Assembly: GCA_046542255.1 (NCBI GenBank)
Contig: JBKHBT010000002.1
Location: 48,968-112,967 of the forward strand
Source: JBKHBT01 sp046542255
GTDB taxonomy: Bacteria; UBP14; UBA6098; JBKHBT01
Direction of reading: 5' to 3'
DNA length: 64,000 bases
The notes under the pieces were generated by a model. It did no database searches. It saw only the letters and a program-made list of their open reading frames with translations, and was not told where the DNA came from. Below are positions 8,723 through 17,632 of this stretch, one piece after another. Both the position numbers and the translations under genes were made by a program. Every line of letters starts with the position of its first letter. The first letter of the stretch is position 1.

Positions 8723-9967
8723 TTATTTTTGCTCTGCTATGATTTCCATTCGTCTGTTCTTTCTAATGCCTTCCGAAGTAGCATTTGATGCTATCGGTGA
8801 TTGCTCGCCTTTTGGTTCAAATGTAAGCAACTCCTCGTCCACTCCTCTTTCAATCAAAAAGCTTTTTACTCTATTAGAAACCTGTAAAGCCCTATTGTAA
8901 TTGAATCTTGGCGAACCCTCGCTATCTGTATAGATTCTAATTACTACTTTTCTATCTGGATAAGCTCTTATTCTATTTGCTATCTTTTCCAAAACGCCTA
9001 CAGCTTTTCCTCTAAGATTTAATGATGCATCGTATAGATCATATATAACAATTGAGTCTATTGGCATAGTATATGGACATCCAAATCTATCAACTTCGAA
9101 ACCGGTCGGAGTCCCTGGGCATCTATCGATTCCATCGTAAACTCCATCTTCATCGGTATCTTTTGGGCAACCTTTACTATCAACAATCGCTCCTTTGGGG
9201 GTTGCAGCACATGAATCTTCAAAATCAGAAACACCATCACCGTCAGTGTCGGCCGGACAACCAAATGAGTCCACAACTATTCCTATGGGAGTTTCAGGAC
9301 ATTTGTCAACACCATCGAATACACCATCACCATCAGAATCGAAAGGGCATCCAAGAGAATCTACAAATGCTCGAAAAGGTGTATCAGGACAAATATCGAT
9401 TCCATCGAAAACTCCATCACCATCGGAATCTATTCCACAACCATGTTTATTTACTTTGGCATTTTTTGGAGTATTTGGACAAATATCTATATCATCTTTT
9501 ACCCAATCACGATCTTTATCTTTGAATCCCAACTTGTAATCAAAAGCTATGCCAATAGTAGGATATTCGAAATTAATATTGTATCCTCCCTGAATATCTA
9601 TACAAAAACTCGGTGTAATATAATAACTAATACCTAATGATGGCTGGAATGAAAAATCTCCTGCCGAAAAATTATATCTATTATCGAGCAATGGATGGAC
9701 AGCAATCCTCTTATGCAAACTCTTCTTGTAACCGACTTTCAAGGAAGCTAAGGAATTATAATCACCATCACTATTAAATTTTCCAATGTAGCCTATTCCA
9801 CCAGTAAGGTTAAAATCAAATTCATCGAAAAGAGAAACACCGATTGCCTTATAGCTATTATCGATATCTGTCTCATAGGATGCTTCTAAAACAAGAATCG
9901 GCATAGCAAGCAACATTTGAAATAGGCATATAATTATGGATACTATATGTATTCTAAGAAATCTCAT
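8723..9967 (-). CDS. OmpA-like protein with five TSP3 repeats (paralogue)
   Basis: A 414-residue relative of the next gene downstream: signal peptide (to about residue 22), a barrel-like region to ~150, five TSP3 repeats (DSDGDGVFDGIDICPDTP and so on) at about 152-300, then an OmpA-like C-terminal domain. That last domain is divergent: the usual GHTD segment reads IYTDSEG, so one of the peptidoglycan-contacting residues is changed, while NNRR-type KNRRMEI is kept. No clear ribosome-binding site precedes the ATG. Spacing of 63 bases to the larger paralogue suggests one transcript and origin by tandem duplication with repeat-number change. Confidence 0.88.
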   Translation of the reverse strand: MRFLRIHIVSIIICLFQMLLAMPILVLEASYETDIDNSYKAIGVSLFDEFDFNLTGGIGYIGKFNSDGDYNSLASLKVGYKKSLHKRIAVHPLLDNRYNFSAGDFSFQPSLGISYYITPSFCIDIQGGYNINFEYPTIGIAFDYKLGFKDKDRDWVKDDIDICPNTPKNAKVNKHGCGIDSDGDGVFDGIDICPDTPFRAFVDSLGCPFDSDGDGVFDGVDKCPETPIGIVVDSFGCPADTDGDGVSDFEDSCAATPKGAIVDSKGCPKDTDEDGVYDGIDRCPGTPTGFEVDRFGCPYTMPIDSIVIYDLYDASLNLRGKAVGVLEKIANRIRAYPDRKVVIRIYTDSEGSPRFNYNRALQVSNRVKSFLIERGVDEELLTFEPKGEQSPIASNATSEGIRKNRRMEIIAEQK

Positions 9968-10027
9968 ATTTAGTAATTTAATATCTTTTCGGCACTTTTA
10001 GCAATCAAAATCATCTGATAAACCAAT

Positions 10028-10057
10028 AAAAAGGCAGGATATATATCCTGCCTTTTT
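10028..10057 (-). terminator. Perfect-palindrome terminator after rpsA
   Basis: A 30-bp perfect palindrome (AAAAAGGCAGGATA with TATCCTGCCTTTTT, no unpaired arm bases) about 40 bases after the rpsA stop. The T-run at either end makes it a terminator in both directions. Confidence 0.85.
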
Positions 10058-10098
10058 AATTATATTTATACTAGGAGCACTTTACCTTTCGGCATTTT

Positions 10099-11958
10099 TT
10101 ATTCTTGCTCCGTATCAGTTTCTTCCTCTTCAGGGATATCTTCTTCGACTTCCTCAGATTCTTGAGCTTTTTCATCATCTTCGAAATCATCCCTATCGGA
10201 TACTACCTTTGTAACGGCAATGTCTTCCATTTTCTGTGTCTTTATCGGGTGAGAAGTCATATACCTGTGCAGGTCTTCTTCTCTTCTGCTTTCGAAATAT
10301 GCAGTAACCGATAGGACTATCCTATGGTCCTGTGGATCGAATTCCAGTACCTTGAGTGGAAGTAATTCGCCATTTTCAAATGCATCTTCAGGCTTGTTTA
10401 CTTCTTTTCCAAGCTGTGTAACAGGTACAAATCCTTCGACCTCTCCCGGAAGAATAACCGTAACGCCACGGTCTGTCATTCGAATGATTTTGCCTTTGGT
10501 CTCGGCTCCAACACCGAAATTCCCAGCAAGCTCAGGCCATGGGTCGCGTGCGAGTTGCTTATAGCCCAAAGAAATCCTGTGCTTTTCCTTGTCTATATCC
10601 AGAACAATCACATCGACTTCCTGGCCCTTGTGCAGGATTTCGGAAGGATGCATGATTCTCTTTGTCCAGGAAAGATCAGAGATATGAATAAGGCCATCTA
10701 TGCCTTCTTCAAGCTCGACAAAAACACCAAAACTCGTCAAAGAACGAACCTTGCCGGTAACTTTGGCACCAACAGGATACTTCTGATCGATGATTTCCCA
10801 TGGATCAGTTTCAAGTTGTTTGATACCAAGTGATATCTTCTGATTGTTTTGGTCTATATTTAGAACTACGACATCGATGATATCGCCAAGTTTGAGAATC
10901 TGATTGGGATGTTCGATATGCTTTGTCCATGACATCTCAGAAATATGGACAAGCCCTTCAACGCCCTTTTCAAGCTCGACAAAAGCGCCATATTTTGTGA
11001 TGTTTATTACTTTACCCTGAACTTTAGAGCCAACAGGATATTTTGCAGTAACGGTTTCCCATGGACTTGGTACGAGTTGCTTGAGTCCGAGAGAGATTCT
11101 CTCTTTTTCCTTATCATATTTGAGAACTTTTACTTCGAGTTCATCAGAAATACTAACCAGTTCCGAAGGATGATTTATCCTTGTCCATGACATATCTGTG
11201 ATATGAAGTAGGCCGTCCATTCCACCGAGATCGATAAATACGCCAAAATCGGTTATATTTTTGACGACTCCAGTTACTATATCGCCTTCTTCAATTTTCG
11301 AAAGCAGTTCTCTTCTCTTTGCGGCTCTTTTTTCTTCAAGAATCGCACGATGTGAAACGACAATATTCTTACGCTTTCTATTGAGCTTAAGAATTTTGAA
11401 GTCCATTTCTTCGCCGACAAGAGCATCAAAATCCGGTACTCTACGAAGTTCGATCTGGCTACCGGGTAAGAATGCTTCGACACCACCCAGATTAACAACC
11501 ATACCACCTTTGATACGATGCTTAATGCGGCCCCTAACGATGCTATTGTTTTCAAATGCTTCTCTAATGTCATCCCAAACGCGGAGAAAGTCGGCTTTCC
11601 TTTTGCTAAGAACTACCTGGCCTTCTTCATCCTCTAATGCATCGAGATAAACTTCTACTTTCTCTCCAACTACAACTTCATCGTCAAATTCATTGCGCGG
11701 TATAAGGCCTTCGCTCTTATAGCCGATATCGACAATGACTTCCTCTTCCATAACCTCGAGAATTTCGCCCTCGATTATGGAACCTTCTTTTCTTGGTTTG
11801 AATGTACTTGCGTACTGTTTTTTTAGCTCTTCGAGCTCTTCAGGTGAATATCCGTCATCATACTCTGGGATATCCCCTTCCATGATGATTTCTCCTTCCT
11901 CGTCTCCGGGGAAGAATTCTACCTCCTGGTCTTCAAGTTTTTCAGGCATTGCTGCCAT
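10099..11958 (-). CDS. rpsA: 30S ribosomal protein S1
   Basis: S1 binds mRNA on the small ribosomal subunit and helps initiation. The 619 residues contain about six S1 (OB-fold) repeats between residues ~55 and ~560. The clearest are the repeated GKVxxITxFGVFVELEEGIDGLIHISDLSWT blocks (written here as a pattern). Both ends carry acidic extensions (…EEVEEDIPEEEETDTEQE at the C-terminus), making it longer than the 557-residue E. coli protein. AAGGAG seven bases before the ATG decides the start, and that site lies inside the 3' end of cmk, which overlaps by 17 bases. The cmk-rpsA order is conserved in many bacteria. Confidence 0.95.
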   Translation of the reverse strand: MAAMPEKLEDQEVEFFPGDEEGEIIMEGDIPEYDDGYSPEELEELKKQYASTFKPRKEGSIIEGEILEVMEEEVIVDIGYKSEGLIPRNEFDDEVVVGEKVEVYLDALEDEEGQVVLSKRKADFLRVWDDIREAFENNSIVRGRIKHRIKGGMVVNLGGVEAFLPGSQIELRRVPDFDALVGEEMDFKILKLNRKRKNIVVSHRAILEEKRAAKRRELLSKIEEGDIVTGVVKNITDFGVFIDLGGMDGLLHITDMSWTRINHPSELVSISDELEVKVLKYDKEKERISLGLKQLVPSPWETVTAKYPVGSKVQGKVINITKYGAFVELEKGVEGLVHISEMSWTKHIEHPNQILKLGDIIDVVVLNIDQNNQKISLGIKQLETDPWEIIDQKYPVGAKVTGKVRSLTSFGVFVELEEGIDGLIHISDLSWTKRIMHPSEILHKGQEVDVIVLDIDKEKHRISLGYKQLARDPWPELAGNFGVGAETKGKIIRMTDRGVTVILPGEVEGFVPVTQLGKEVNKPEDAFENGELLPLKVLEFDPQDHRIVLSVTAYFESRREEDLHRYMTSHPIKTQKMEDIAVTKVVSDRDDFEDDEKAQESEEVEEDIPEEEETDTEQE

Positions 11959-12655
11959 GTAGGTTCTCCTTTTGGTTTATATGTTGTCTTAAATTATTGA
12001 CTTTGGAAATTATATCATCTACCACCTCTTGAATACTCTGTCCGGTCGTATCCATAATAATGGAATCTTCTGCGGGTTTAAGAGGTGCGACTTCCCGCTC
12101 GGAATCGAGCTTATCCCTCCTGGCGATTTCTTCTGCGATTTTTTCTATATCTTCGCCTTCTAATTCGGGATTTTTGGGGTCGCTTTGCCTGCGCCTTGCT
12201 CTTTCCAATGGAGATGCCGTCATAAAAATCTTCAGATCGGCATCAGGCAAGACCACTGTAGATATATCCCGTCCTTCCATAACCACGCCATTGTATTTAT
12301 TTGAAAATTCGGTTTGCTTAGCAAGATTTTGCTGTTTCCTCACCATTCTTTCCCGGACTCCAGCAGGAGCGCAAACATAAGATACTCTCTCTGTAACATC
12401 TGGTGTCCTAATTAACTTGCTAACGTCCTCGCCATCTACAAAGCATTTATTGACATCTACTTCGATAGAATGCGATTCGAGAAGCTGTATAAGAGCCGGC
12501 TCATCGCTTTTGCCAATATTCTCGCGTATAGACAAAAGAGTGAGCGCTCGATACATCGCTCCTGTATCGATATATCTATAGCCCAGTCTATCTGATATCT
12601 CTTTAGAAACTGTGCTTTTGCCCGAAGCGGCTGGGCCATCGATGGCTATTTTCAT
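11942..12655 (-). CDS. cmk: Cytidylate kinase
   Basis: Phosphorylates CMP and dCMP with ATP. The 237 residues show the P-loop GPAASGKST at 7-15, the YIDTGAMYRA nucleotide-binding segment, the GRDI motif (VVMEGRDISTVV), and the ARRRQSDP and ARRDKLDSERE lid and C-terminal motifs, all canonical. It directly precedes rpsA and overlaps it, as in many genomes. A candidate sigma-70 promoter lies within the 60 bases upstream. Confidence 0.95.
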   Translation of the reverse strand: MKIAIDGPAASGKSTVSKEISDRLGYRYIDTGAMYRALTLLSIRENIGKSDEPALIQLLESHSIEVDVNKCFVDGEDVSKLIRTPDVTERVSYVCAPAGVRERMVRKQQNLAKQTEFSNKYNGVVMEGRDISTVVLPDADLKIFMTASPLERARRRQSDPKNPELEGEDIEKIAEEIARRDKLDSEREVAPLKPAEDSIIMDTTGQSIQEVVDDIISKVNNLRQHINQKENLHGSNA

Positions 12656-12683
12656 TCTCTCCTTAAACGTTCTGCAGAAGCAT

Positions 12684-12711
12684 ATTATACACCAGCTAGT
12701 TCACAGAACAA
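12684..12711 (-). promoter_or_regulatory. Candidate sigma-70 promoter for cmk-rpsA
   Basis: On the minus strand, a perfect -10 TATAAT (12684-12689) stands 16 bases after a weak -35 TTGTTC (12706-12711). The predicted start is about 20 bases before the cmk ATG. The -10 is good, the -35 is only half matched. Confidence 0.45.
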
Positions 12712-12744
12712 GTTAAGCCAGTTACAATGACAAATCTTTTTGCA

Positions 12745-12801
12745 CGATAGTTGTTCTCTCAATATACCTAAACAAATAGATATACTTTAACTATCGAACA
12801 A
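12745..12801. repeat. Interlocked inverted repeats upstream of cmk
   Basis: Two arm pairs overlap: CGATAGTT (12745) with AACTATCG (12789), and TTGTTC (12751) with GAACAA (12796). The order of the blocks means the two helices cannot form together as one continuous stem, so they are alternative or pseudoknot-like pairings, or paired protein sites. The rest of the 231-base gap between rlmH and cmk shows only AT-rich DNA and the cmk promoter. Confidence 0.4.
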
Positions 12802-12886
12802 TTAAGCCCTAAAAATATAAAAAAAACTCGCAAATTCAAGTCTTTTCGCAAATTTTTTTGCTTTTTTTGCCTTTTTCTGGGATTTT

Positions 12887-13345
12887 TTAGCTTTTTCTGT
12901 GATATGGGTGATTATTTATAATAGAAAGTGCCCGATAAATCTGCTCAAAAAGTAAAATAAGAGCAATATCATGCTGGAGTGTCATTTTAGATAAGGATAT
13001 TTTTCTATCCGCTCTTTTTTTCAATTTGTCCGAAATTCCATCTGCGCTGCCAATAATGAAAATAATATCTCTAGATAATTGCATCTTTCTATTGAGCAAT
13101 TTTGCAAGTTCTAAACTACTTAAGCTTTTTGCTTTTCTTGTCATAACAATTATATCGCATTTTTCATCGACAATCGAAAGAACCTTATCTGCTTCTTCAT
13201 CTAGAGCTTGCTTGCCATCGAGTTTTGATGCTTTGATGAATCGATACTGAAAGCCTATGAAATGGCTAATCCTTTTTTCAAATTCGCCAATAAATGATTG
13301 GAAATCAGACCTTGGTTTACCAACTGAAATTATTTGTATATTCAT
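12887..13345 (-). CDS. rlmH: 23S rRNA pseudouridine-1915 N3-methyltransferase
   Basis: RlmH (YbeA, SPOUT superfamily) methylates pseudouridine 1915 in helix 69 of 23S rRNA on the assembled ribosome. The 152 residues align with the family: start MNIQIISVGK, the SAM-binding knot FIIGSADGISD (usually GGADG), LSKMTLQHDIALILLFEQIYRA and the terminal YHR. The HQ of the usual LPHQ box is changed to QHD, a mild divergence. The ATG is only eight bases after a terminator hairpin, and no separate ribosome-binding site is seen. Confidence 0.9.
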   Translation of the reverse strand: MNIQIISVGKPRSDFQSFIGEFEKRISHFIGFQYRFIKASKLDGKQALDEEADKVLSIVDEKCDIIVMTRKAKSLSSLELAKLLNRKMQLSRDIIFIIGSADGISDKLKKRADRKISLSKMTLQHDIALILLFEQIYRALSIINNHPYHRKS

Positions 13346-13352
13346 AAAATTT

Positions 13353-13376
13353 AACCGCCCGGTTCTCCAGGCGGTT
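13353..13376 (-). terminator. Terminator hairpin directly upstream of rlmH
   Basis: On the minus strand AACCGCC pairs with GGCGGTT around a ten-base loop, followed by TAAATTTT and then the rlmH ATG. It lies 14 bases after the acyl-CoA dehydrogenase stop, so it looks like that gene's terminator, and it also covers the leader and ribosome-binding region of rlmH. Confidence 0.7.
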
Positions 13377-13389
13377 TTTATATCGATAT

Positions 13390-14550
13390 CTATCTATTTT
13401 TGTATTCTTTATAGAGATTGGTCGCTATAATATCTCTCTGTATTTGATTAGTGCCTTCGTAGATCTGCGTAATTTTGGCATCACGCATCATCTTTTCAAC
13501 AGGATATTCTCGCATATAGCCATATCCACCGAGAACTTGGACTGCATCGGTTGTGATTTCCATAGCAATATCCGATGCATAGCATTTCGCCATCGCAGAG
13601 AGCTTGGATACATTTTTTGCGCCGGCATCGACATATTCGGCAGAACGATAGACCAATGACCTTGCGGCCTCCAATTTTGTTGCCATATCAGCAAGCATCC
13701 ATTTCATACCCTGAAATGATGCAACCGGTTTACCAAATTGTTCTCTCTGCCTGGCATATTTAACAGCTTCATCCAAAGCGCCCTGTGCTATTCCTAAAGC
13801 CTGTGCAGCAACCCCCGGCCTGGATTGGTCGAAGGTCTTCATCGCTACCATAAACCCAAGGCCTTCACGGCCTAATAAATTTTCTTCGGGTACGAAGCAG
13901 TCTTCGAAGACTAATTCGCTGGTAACAGATGCGCGAATACCCATCTTATCTTCTTTCTTGCCGAAAGAAAAACCATCAACACCTTTTTCTACTATAAATG
14001 TCGATGCGCCTCTTGCGCCGCGAGTAGGATCTGTTACTGCTACTACTGTATAAATATCAGCTTCAGAACCATTTGTGATAAAGATTTTGTTTCCAGTTAT
14101 CTCATAACCGCCATCTACCTTTTTGGCTCTGGTCTTAATTGCGCCTGCATCACTTCCGGCATCGGGTTCAGTAAGGCCAAATGCAGCTAGAGATTCGCCT
14201 TTTGCGATTTGTCCGAGATATTTTTTCTTTTGCTCTTTATTTCCGTATAATAAAATTGGAAATGCTCCTAAACCAGTAGCAGCATAAGCAAGCGCTATGC
14301 CCCCACATGCTCTCGACAATTCTTCTGTTACGATACACATCTCTTTTATGCCGCCACCGAAGCCACCATATTCTTCTGGAATAAATACACCAAAAAGATC
14401 TGATGCCGCCAGCTCTTTGACAATATCATGTGGGAATTCGCCCGTTTCATCGAGCTCTGCACGGATTGGGACAATTTTTTCTTCAGCGATTCTTCTTGAA
14501 AGGTCGCGAATCATCACCTGTTCCTCGGTCAGGAAGTGCTCTTCTAACAT
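13390..14550 (-). CDS. Short-chain (butyryl-type) acyl-CoA dehydrogenase
   Basis: A 386-residue flavoprotein that oxidises (or, with ETF in anaerobes, reduces) an acyl-CoA/enoyl-CoA pair. Seen: N-terminal helical domain, the FAD/substrate motif FGLTEPDAGSDAG, ITGNKIFITNG, the middle beta domain, and the C-terminal YGYMREYPVEKMMRDAKITQ and YEGTNQIQR segments. The YEGTNQ Glu (~365) is the catalytic base position of the butyryl/short-chain group. AAGGAG stands before the ATG. It is probably partnered by the ETF encoded at 23.3 and 33.7 kb, which is not linked to it. Confidence 0.92.
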   Translation of the reverse strand: MLEEHFLTEEQVMIRDLSRRIAEEKIVPIRAELDETGEFPHDIVKELAASDLFGVFIPEEYGGFGGGIKEMCIVTEELSRACGGIALAYAATGLGAFPILLYGNKEQKKKYLGQIAKGESLAAFGLTEPDAGSDAGAIKTRAKKVDGGYEITGNKIFITNGSEADIYTVVAVTDPTRGARGASTFIVEKGVDGFSFGKKEDKMGIRASVTSELVFEDCFVPEENLLGREGLGFMVAMKTFDQSRPGVAAQALGIAQGALDEAVKYARQREQFGKPVASFQGMKWMLADMATKLEAARSLVYRSAEYVDAGAKNVSKLSAMAKCYASDIAMEITTDAVQVLGGYGYMREYPVEKMMRDAKITQIYEGTNQIQRDIIATNLYKEYKNR

Positions 14551-14597
14551 TTGCGCTCCTTTATTTTGATTTTTTTAGTCTATTTTTAAAAGATAAT

Positions 14598-15281
14598 TTA
14601 TTCGAGAATTTTTTCAAGAGCTTTTCGTGCTGCCATTTGTTCTGCAGATTTTTTTGATGTTCCGCAGCCTTCTGCAATTATTTCGCCATCCAAGCTTACT
14701 GAACATGTAAATATCTGAGAATGCTTCTCTCCTTCTGCTTTGACGAGGCTGTAACTTGGCTGAAGCCCGATGCTTTGGGCAAATTCGAGAAATTCACCTT
14801 TATAATTACGATATTCATCATTTTCGAAAACATTATCTACATCATCGAGATGGAATTTCCATATGAAATTTTTCGCCGCTTTGATACCCCCATCAACAAA
14901 AATAGCGCCGATTACCGCTTCATAGGCATCGGCAAGCATTCCTATTCTTGCTTCTCCTTTGAGAAGCTTTTCTGCATCCCCTAAAAATAAATATTCGAAA
15001 AGGCCGATTTCTTCGGCTCGTTCGGCGAGATATGCCTTCTGGACCAATCGTCTTCTATGTTCGGTCAGTTGGCCTTCTTCCATGCCAGGATAATTATCGT
15101 ATAGAAAACTACTTACCGCTATTTCCAAAACGGCATCACCAAGAAATTCTAAACGTTGATTAGAATCTATCCTTCGATCGACAAATGAAGGATGTTTCAA
15201 TGCATTGTCGAGTAAAGACAAATCATTGAATTTGTATAAAATTTTTTTCTCGAGCGACCTGGTTTTCCTAAATAATTTCAT
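14598..15281 (-). CDS. rnc: Ribonuclease III
   Basis: Cuts double-stranded RNA, notably in rRNA maturation. The 227 residues show the catalytic signature NQRLEFLGDAVLE at about 41-53, the second acidic cluster (LADAYEAVIGAIFVDGG) and a C-terminal double-stranded RNA-binding domain (GEFLEFAQSIGLQPSY… to KKSAEQMAARKALEKIL). The ATG overlaps the fabF stop by four bases. The acpP-fabF-rnc order is widely conserved. Confidence 0.95.
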   Translation of the reverse strand: MKLFRKTRSLEKKILYKFNDLSLLDNALKHPSFVDRRIDSNQRLEFLGDAVLEIAVSSFLYDNYPGMEEGQLTEHRRRLVQKAYLAERAEEIGLFEYLFLGDAEKLLKGEARIGMLADAYEAVIGAIFVDGGIKAAKNFIWKFHLDDVDNVFENDEYRNYKGEFLEFAQSIGLQPSYSLVKAEGEKHSQIFTCSVSLDGEIIAEGCGTSKKSAEQMAARKALEKILE

Positions 15282-16528
15282 CCATTAAAAGTTTTGAATA
15301 CAATAGAAGAATTATGCCCACCGAAACCAAAAGAATTACATAGTGCTACATCTACCTGGTGATCTACTGCTTTGTCGCCTATGACAAAGTCGATGCCTTC
15401 GGCATCCGGGTCGAGATTTTCGATATTGATAGTAGGATGGACCTTATTTTCATTGATACTCATAATCGATGCAATAGATTCAATTCCAGCAGCAGCTCCC
15501 AAAAGATGGCCTGTCATAGATTTTGTCGAATTAACCTTTAATCTATCGAGGCTATGAGGAAACAGATTCTTAATTGCATTTATTTCTGCAATGTCGCCAA
15601 CTGGAGTCGATGTTCCATGAGTATTTATATAATCGACTTTTGTCGGGTCGATATCTGCCATTTCCAAAGCATTTTTCATAACTCTATAGGCACCATCACC
15701 ATTTTCTGGAGGCGCAGTGATATGGAATGCATCGGCGGTAGCAGCAAAGCCCGCAACTTCTGCAAAAATCTTTGCACCACGTTTTTTGGCAGATTCCAGC
15801 TCTTCTAATATCAATATACCAGAGCCTTCTCCCATAACAAATCCATCTCGATTAGCATCGAAAGGGCGTGATGCTTTTTGGGGGTGCTCATTTAACTGCG
15901 ACATAGCTCTATTCGAACAAAATCCAGCGATAGAAATCGGAGTAATCGGAGCTTCAGCACCGCCAACCATCATTCTATCCGAGCTTCCACTTAAAATATG
16001 CATAAGGCCATCGCCGATTGCATGGCCTGCAGATGCGCAAGCTGATGTAATAGCGTAATTCGGCCCTTTTAGTCCATATTTAATCGCAATTTGACCAGCT
16101 GCAATATCGGATATCATCATCGTAATAAAAAATGGGCTGACTCTTTTGGGCCCTTTTTTCATAAAAATGGAATGTTGCTTTTCAAAAGTCGATATTCCGC
16201 CAACACCAGAACCAATTATCACTCCAAATTGCTCATCATCGAGATATTTATCACTCTCGAATAATGACTGCTTCATTGCTTCCTTTGCAGCAGCAAATGC
16301 AAACTGTGTATATCGATCTGTTCTTTTAGCTTCTTTCCTGTCAAAATAACCTAAAGGATCAAAGTCTTTGATTTCACATGCAATCTGGGTGGAAAAATCA
16401 TCCGGGTCGAAAGACTGAATTCGACCAGCACCAGATCTTCCTTCTTTAAGCGAATTCCAGAATTGCTTTACATTATTACCGACAGGGGTGATAACACCCA
16501 TGCCAGTAACAACTACTCTACGCTTCAT
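15278..16528 (-). CDS. fabF: 3-oxoacyl-ACP synthase II
   Basis: Condenses malonyl-ACP with a growing acyl-ACP in fatty acid elongation. The 416 residues have the thiolase fold with the active Cys in TSACASAGHA (Cys164) and the two His in NTHGTSTPVGD and STKSMTGHLLGA, then the NSFGFGGHN loop. It follows acpP after seven bases without a clear ribosome-binding site, so translation is probably coupled to acpP. Overlaps rnc by four bases. Confidence 0.95.
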   Translation of the reverse strand: MKRRVVVTGMGVITPVGNNVKQFWNSLKEGRSGAGRIQSFDPDDFSTQIACEIKDFDPLGYFDRKEAKRTDRYTQFAFAAAKEAMKQSLFESDKYLDDEQFGVIIGSGVGGISTFEKQHSIFMKKGPKRVSPFFITMMISDIAAGQIAIKYGLKGPNYAITSACASAGHAIGDGLMHILSGSSDRMMVGGAEAPITPISIAGFCSNRAMSQLNEHPQKASRPFDANRDGFVMGEGSGILILEELESAKKRGAKIFAEVAGFAATADAFHITAPPENGDGAYRVMKNALEMADIDPTKVDYINTHGTSTPVGDIAEINAIKNLFPHSLDRLKVNSTKSMTGHLLGAAAGIESIASIMSINENKVHPTINIENLDPDAEGIDFVIGDKAVDHQVDVALCNSFGFGGHNSSIVFKTFNG

Positions 16529-16535
16529 AATGATA

Positions 16536-16769
16536 TTAGGATTTTTTCTTTTCTACATAGTCGATAGCTGTACCGACAGTCGTGAGGCCTTCTGCATCTT
16601 CATCTGGAATATCGATATCGAATTCTTCCTCGAGTGCCATGACAAGCTCGACGGTATCGAGAGAATCCGCGCCAAGGTCATCGATAAAATGTGAATCGAC
16701 TTTGATTTCATCTTCACTAACGCCTAAATTGTCAACAATAAGTTCCTTGATTCTTTTCTCAACTGACAT
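16536..16769 (-). CDS. acpP: Acyl carrier protein
   Basis: Small acidic carrier whose phosphopantetheine arm holds acyl chains for fatty acid and lipid A synthesis. From the ATG at 16769 the protein has 77 residues, the usual size, with the attachment Ser36 in DLGADSLDTVEL. An AGGAGG sequence lies five bases before this ATG, so the five extra in-frame codons upstream are not used. First gene of acpP-fabF-rnc, with a promoter with perfect -35 just upstream. Confidence 0.97.
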   Translation of the reverse strand: MSVEKRIKELIVDNLGVSEDEIKVDSHFIDDLGADSLDTVELVMALEEEFDIDIPDEDAEGLTTVGTAIDYVEKKKS

Positions 16770-16812
16770 TCTTACCTCCTGCAAATATTCTTGCTTCTAA
16801 AAAATTTTACTA

Positions 16813-16841
16813 AATTTATTGCCATATATCTTTAGTGTCAA
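16813..16841 (-). promoter_or_regulatory. Sigma-70 promoter of acpP-fabF-rnc
   Basis: On the minus strand: -35 TTGACA (16836-16841, perfect), 17-base spacer, -10 TAAATT (16813-16818). Transcription would begin about 35 bases before the acpP ATG. Confidence 0.65.
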
Positions 16842-16876
16842 TAGGATTTTTGTTTATTACGTTTATCTGTTATTAA

Positions 16877-17536
16877 TTAATACCTTATTAAATTATTTTC
16901 ATGATCTTTTACTTCGCTTTCGAATACAGTCAATACTTTATCTGCAGCAACCATAAGCCCTCGTGAATAGCCATAATTCGAGTTATGGTAATCGCCTCTT
17001 TTAATTACGAGCTGATAGACAAATTTGAGCTTATCTTTTATATAATTTATAGCAGGCAAAAGATCAACATCGCCCGATACCAGAATAGCTGCATCGAACC
17101 CCTGGACTTTAGATACCATATCGACTCCGATTGCAACATCGACCCCACGCTCTTCGAATCGTTCGAAATATGGATTGATTTTCAATATACCAGCATAGCA
17201 GAATTCGATAAAGTCATTCTCCTGCTGAAGTCTTCGATAGACGCTATCCTGAATATGCCTTAGACGGTTTTCTTGTTCACGAAGCCAAACTTCCCTATCG
17301 TGGAGATATTCTTCTTCGTCCATATCTTCCGGGCAATTTCTTTTAAGCTCTGCCGGGAAAAAATCAAAAGGTGCAACGCGCGCAGGCTGATACCAATAGG
17401 CCCTAATAAGCTCATGATCTGGCGGTAAAATATACTTAAACAATACTTCCCAATTAATGTCTTTTTCCTGTAGCCCAATATCCGCAAGAGCAAAATGTAA
17501 GTTCTGGCCATCGATAAAAATAATTGTTCGTTTCAA
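16877..17536 (-). CDS. NYN-domain (LabA/DUF88-like) putative RNase
   Basis: A 219-residue PIN-like NYN-domain protein, predicted to be a metal-dependent ribonuclease. The acidic metal-site segments are IFIDGQNLHFA at the N-terminus, GVDVAIGVDMV in the middle, and ILVSGDVDLLPAI, in the right order for the family. A central Glu/Arg-rich helical insert (about 80-115) separates the first two. A longer frame starts at a TTG at 17548, but that TTG lies next to the GGGAGGA ribosome-binding site. The TTG at 17536 (giving (M)KRTIIFIDGQN) fits the spacing and the family start. It is divergent from the T9SS-type gene. Confidence 0.8.
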   Translation of the reverse strand: MKRTIIFIDGQNLHFALADIGLQEKDINWEVLFKYILPPDHELIRAYWYQPARVAPFDFFPAELKRNCPEDMDEEEYLHDREVWLREQENRLRHIQDSVYRRLQQENDFIEFCYAGILKINPYFERFEERGVDVAIGVDMVSKVQGFDAAILVSGDVDLLPAINYIKDKLKFVYQLVIKRGDYHNSNYGYSRGLMVAADKVLTVFESEVKDHENNLIRY

Positions 17537-17632
17537 AATTCCTCCCAAGAAATCATTTTCAAAAATAAATCATCAAGAAAAAATTGCTTTATTTGATAAA
17601 TGTCAAGGTTTTTGCTGGATATTAGCAATTTG

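Noticed and set aside
6600..9500. Regularly spaced DNA repeats that resemble a CRISPR-like array
   Set aside because: The period is about 90 bases and in frame; the repeats encode TSP3 calcium motifs in two OmpA-type genes.
12802..12886. Direct TCGCAAATT repeats after rlmH as a terminator
   Set aside because: The two copies are in the same orientation and cannot pair; only a T-run is present.
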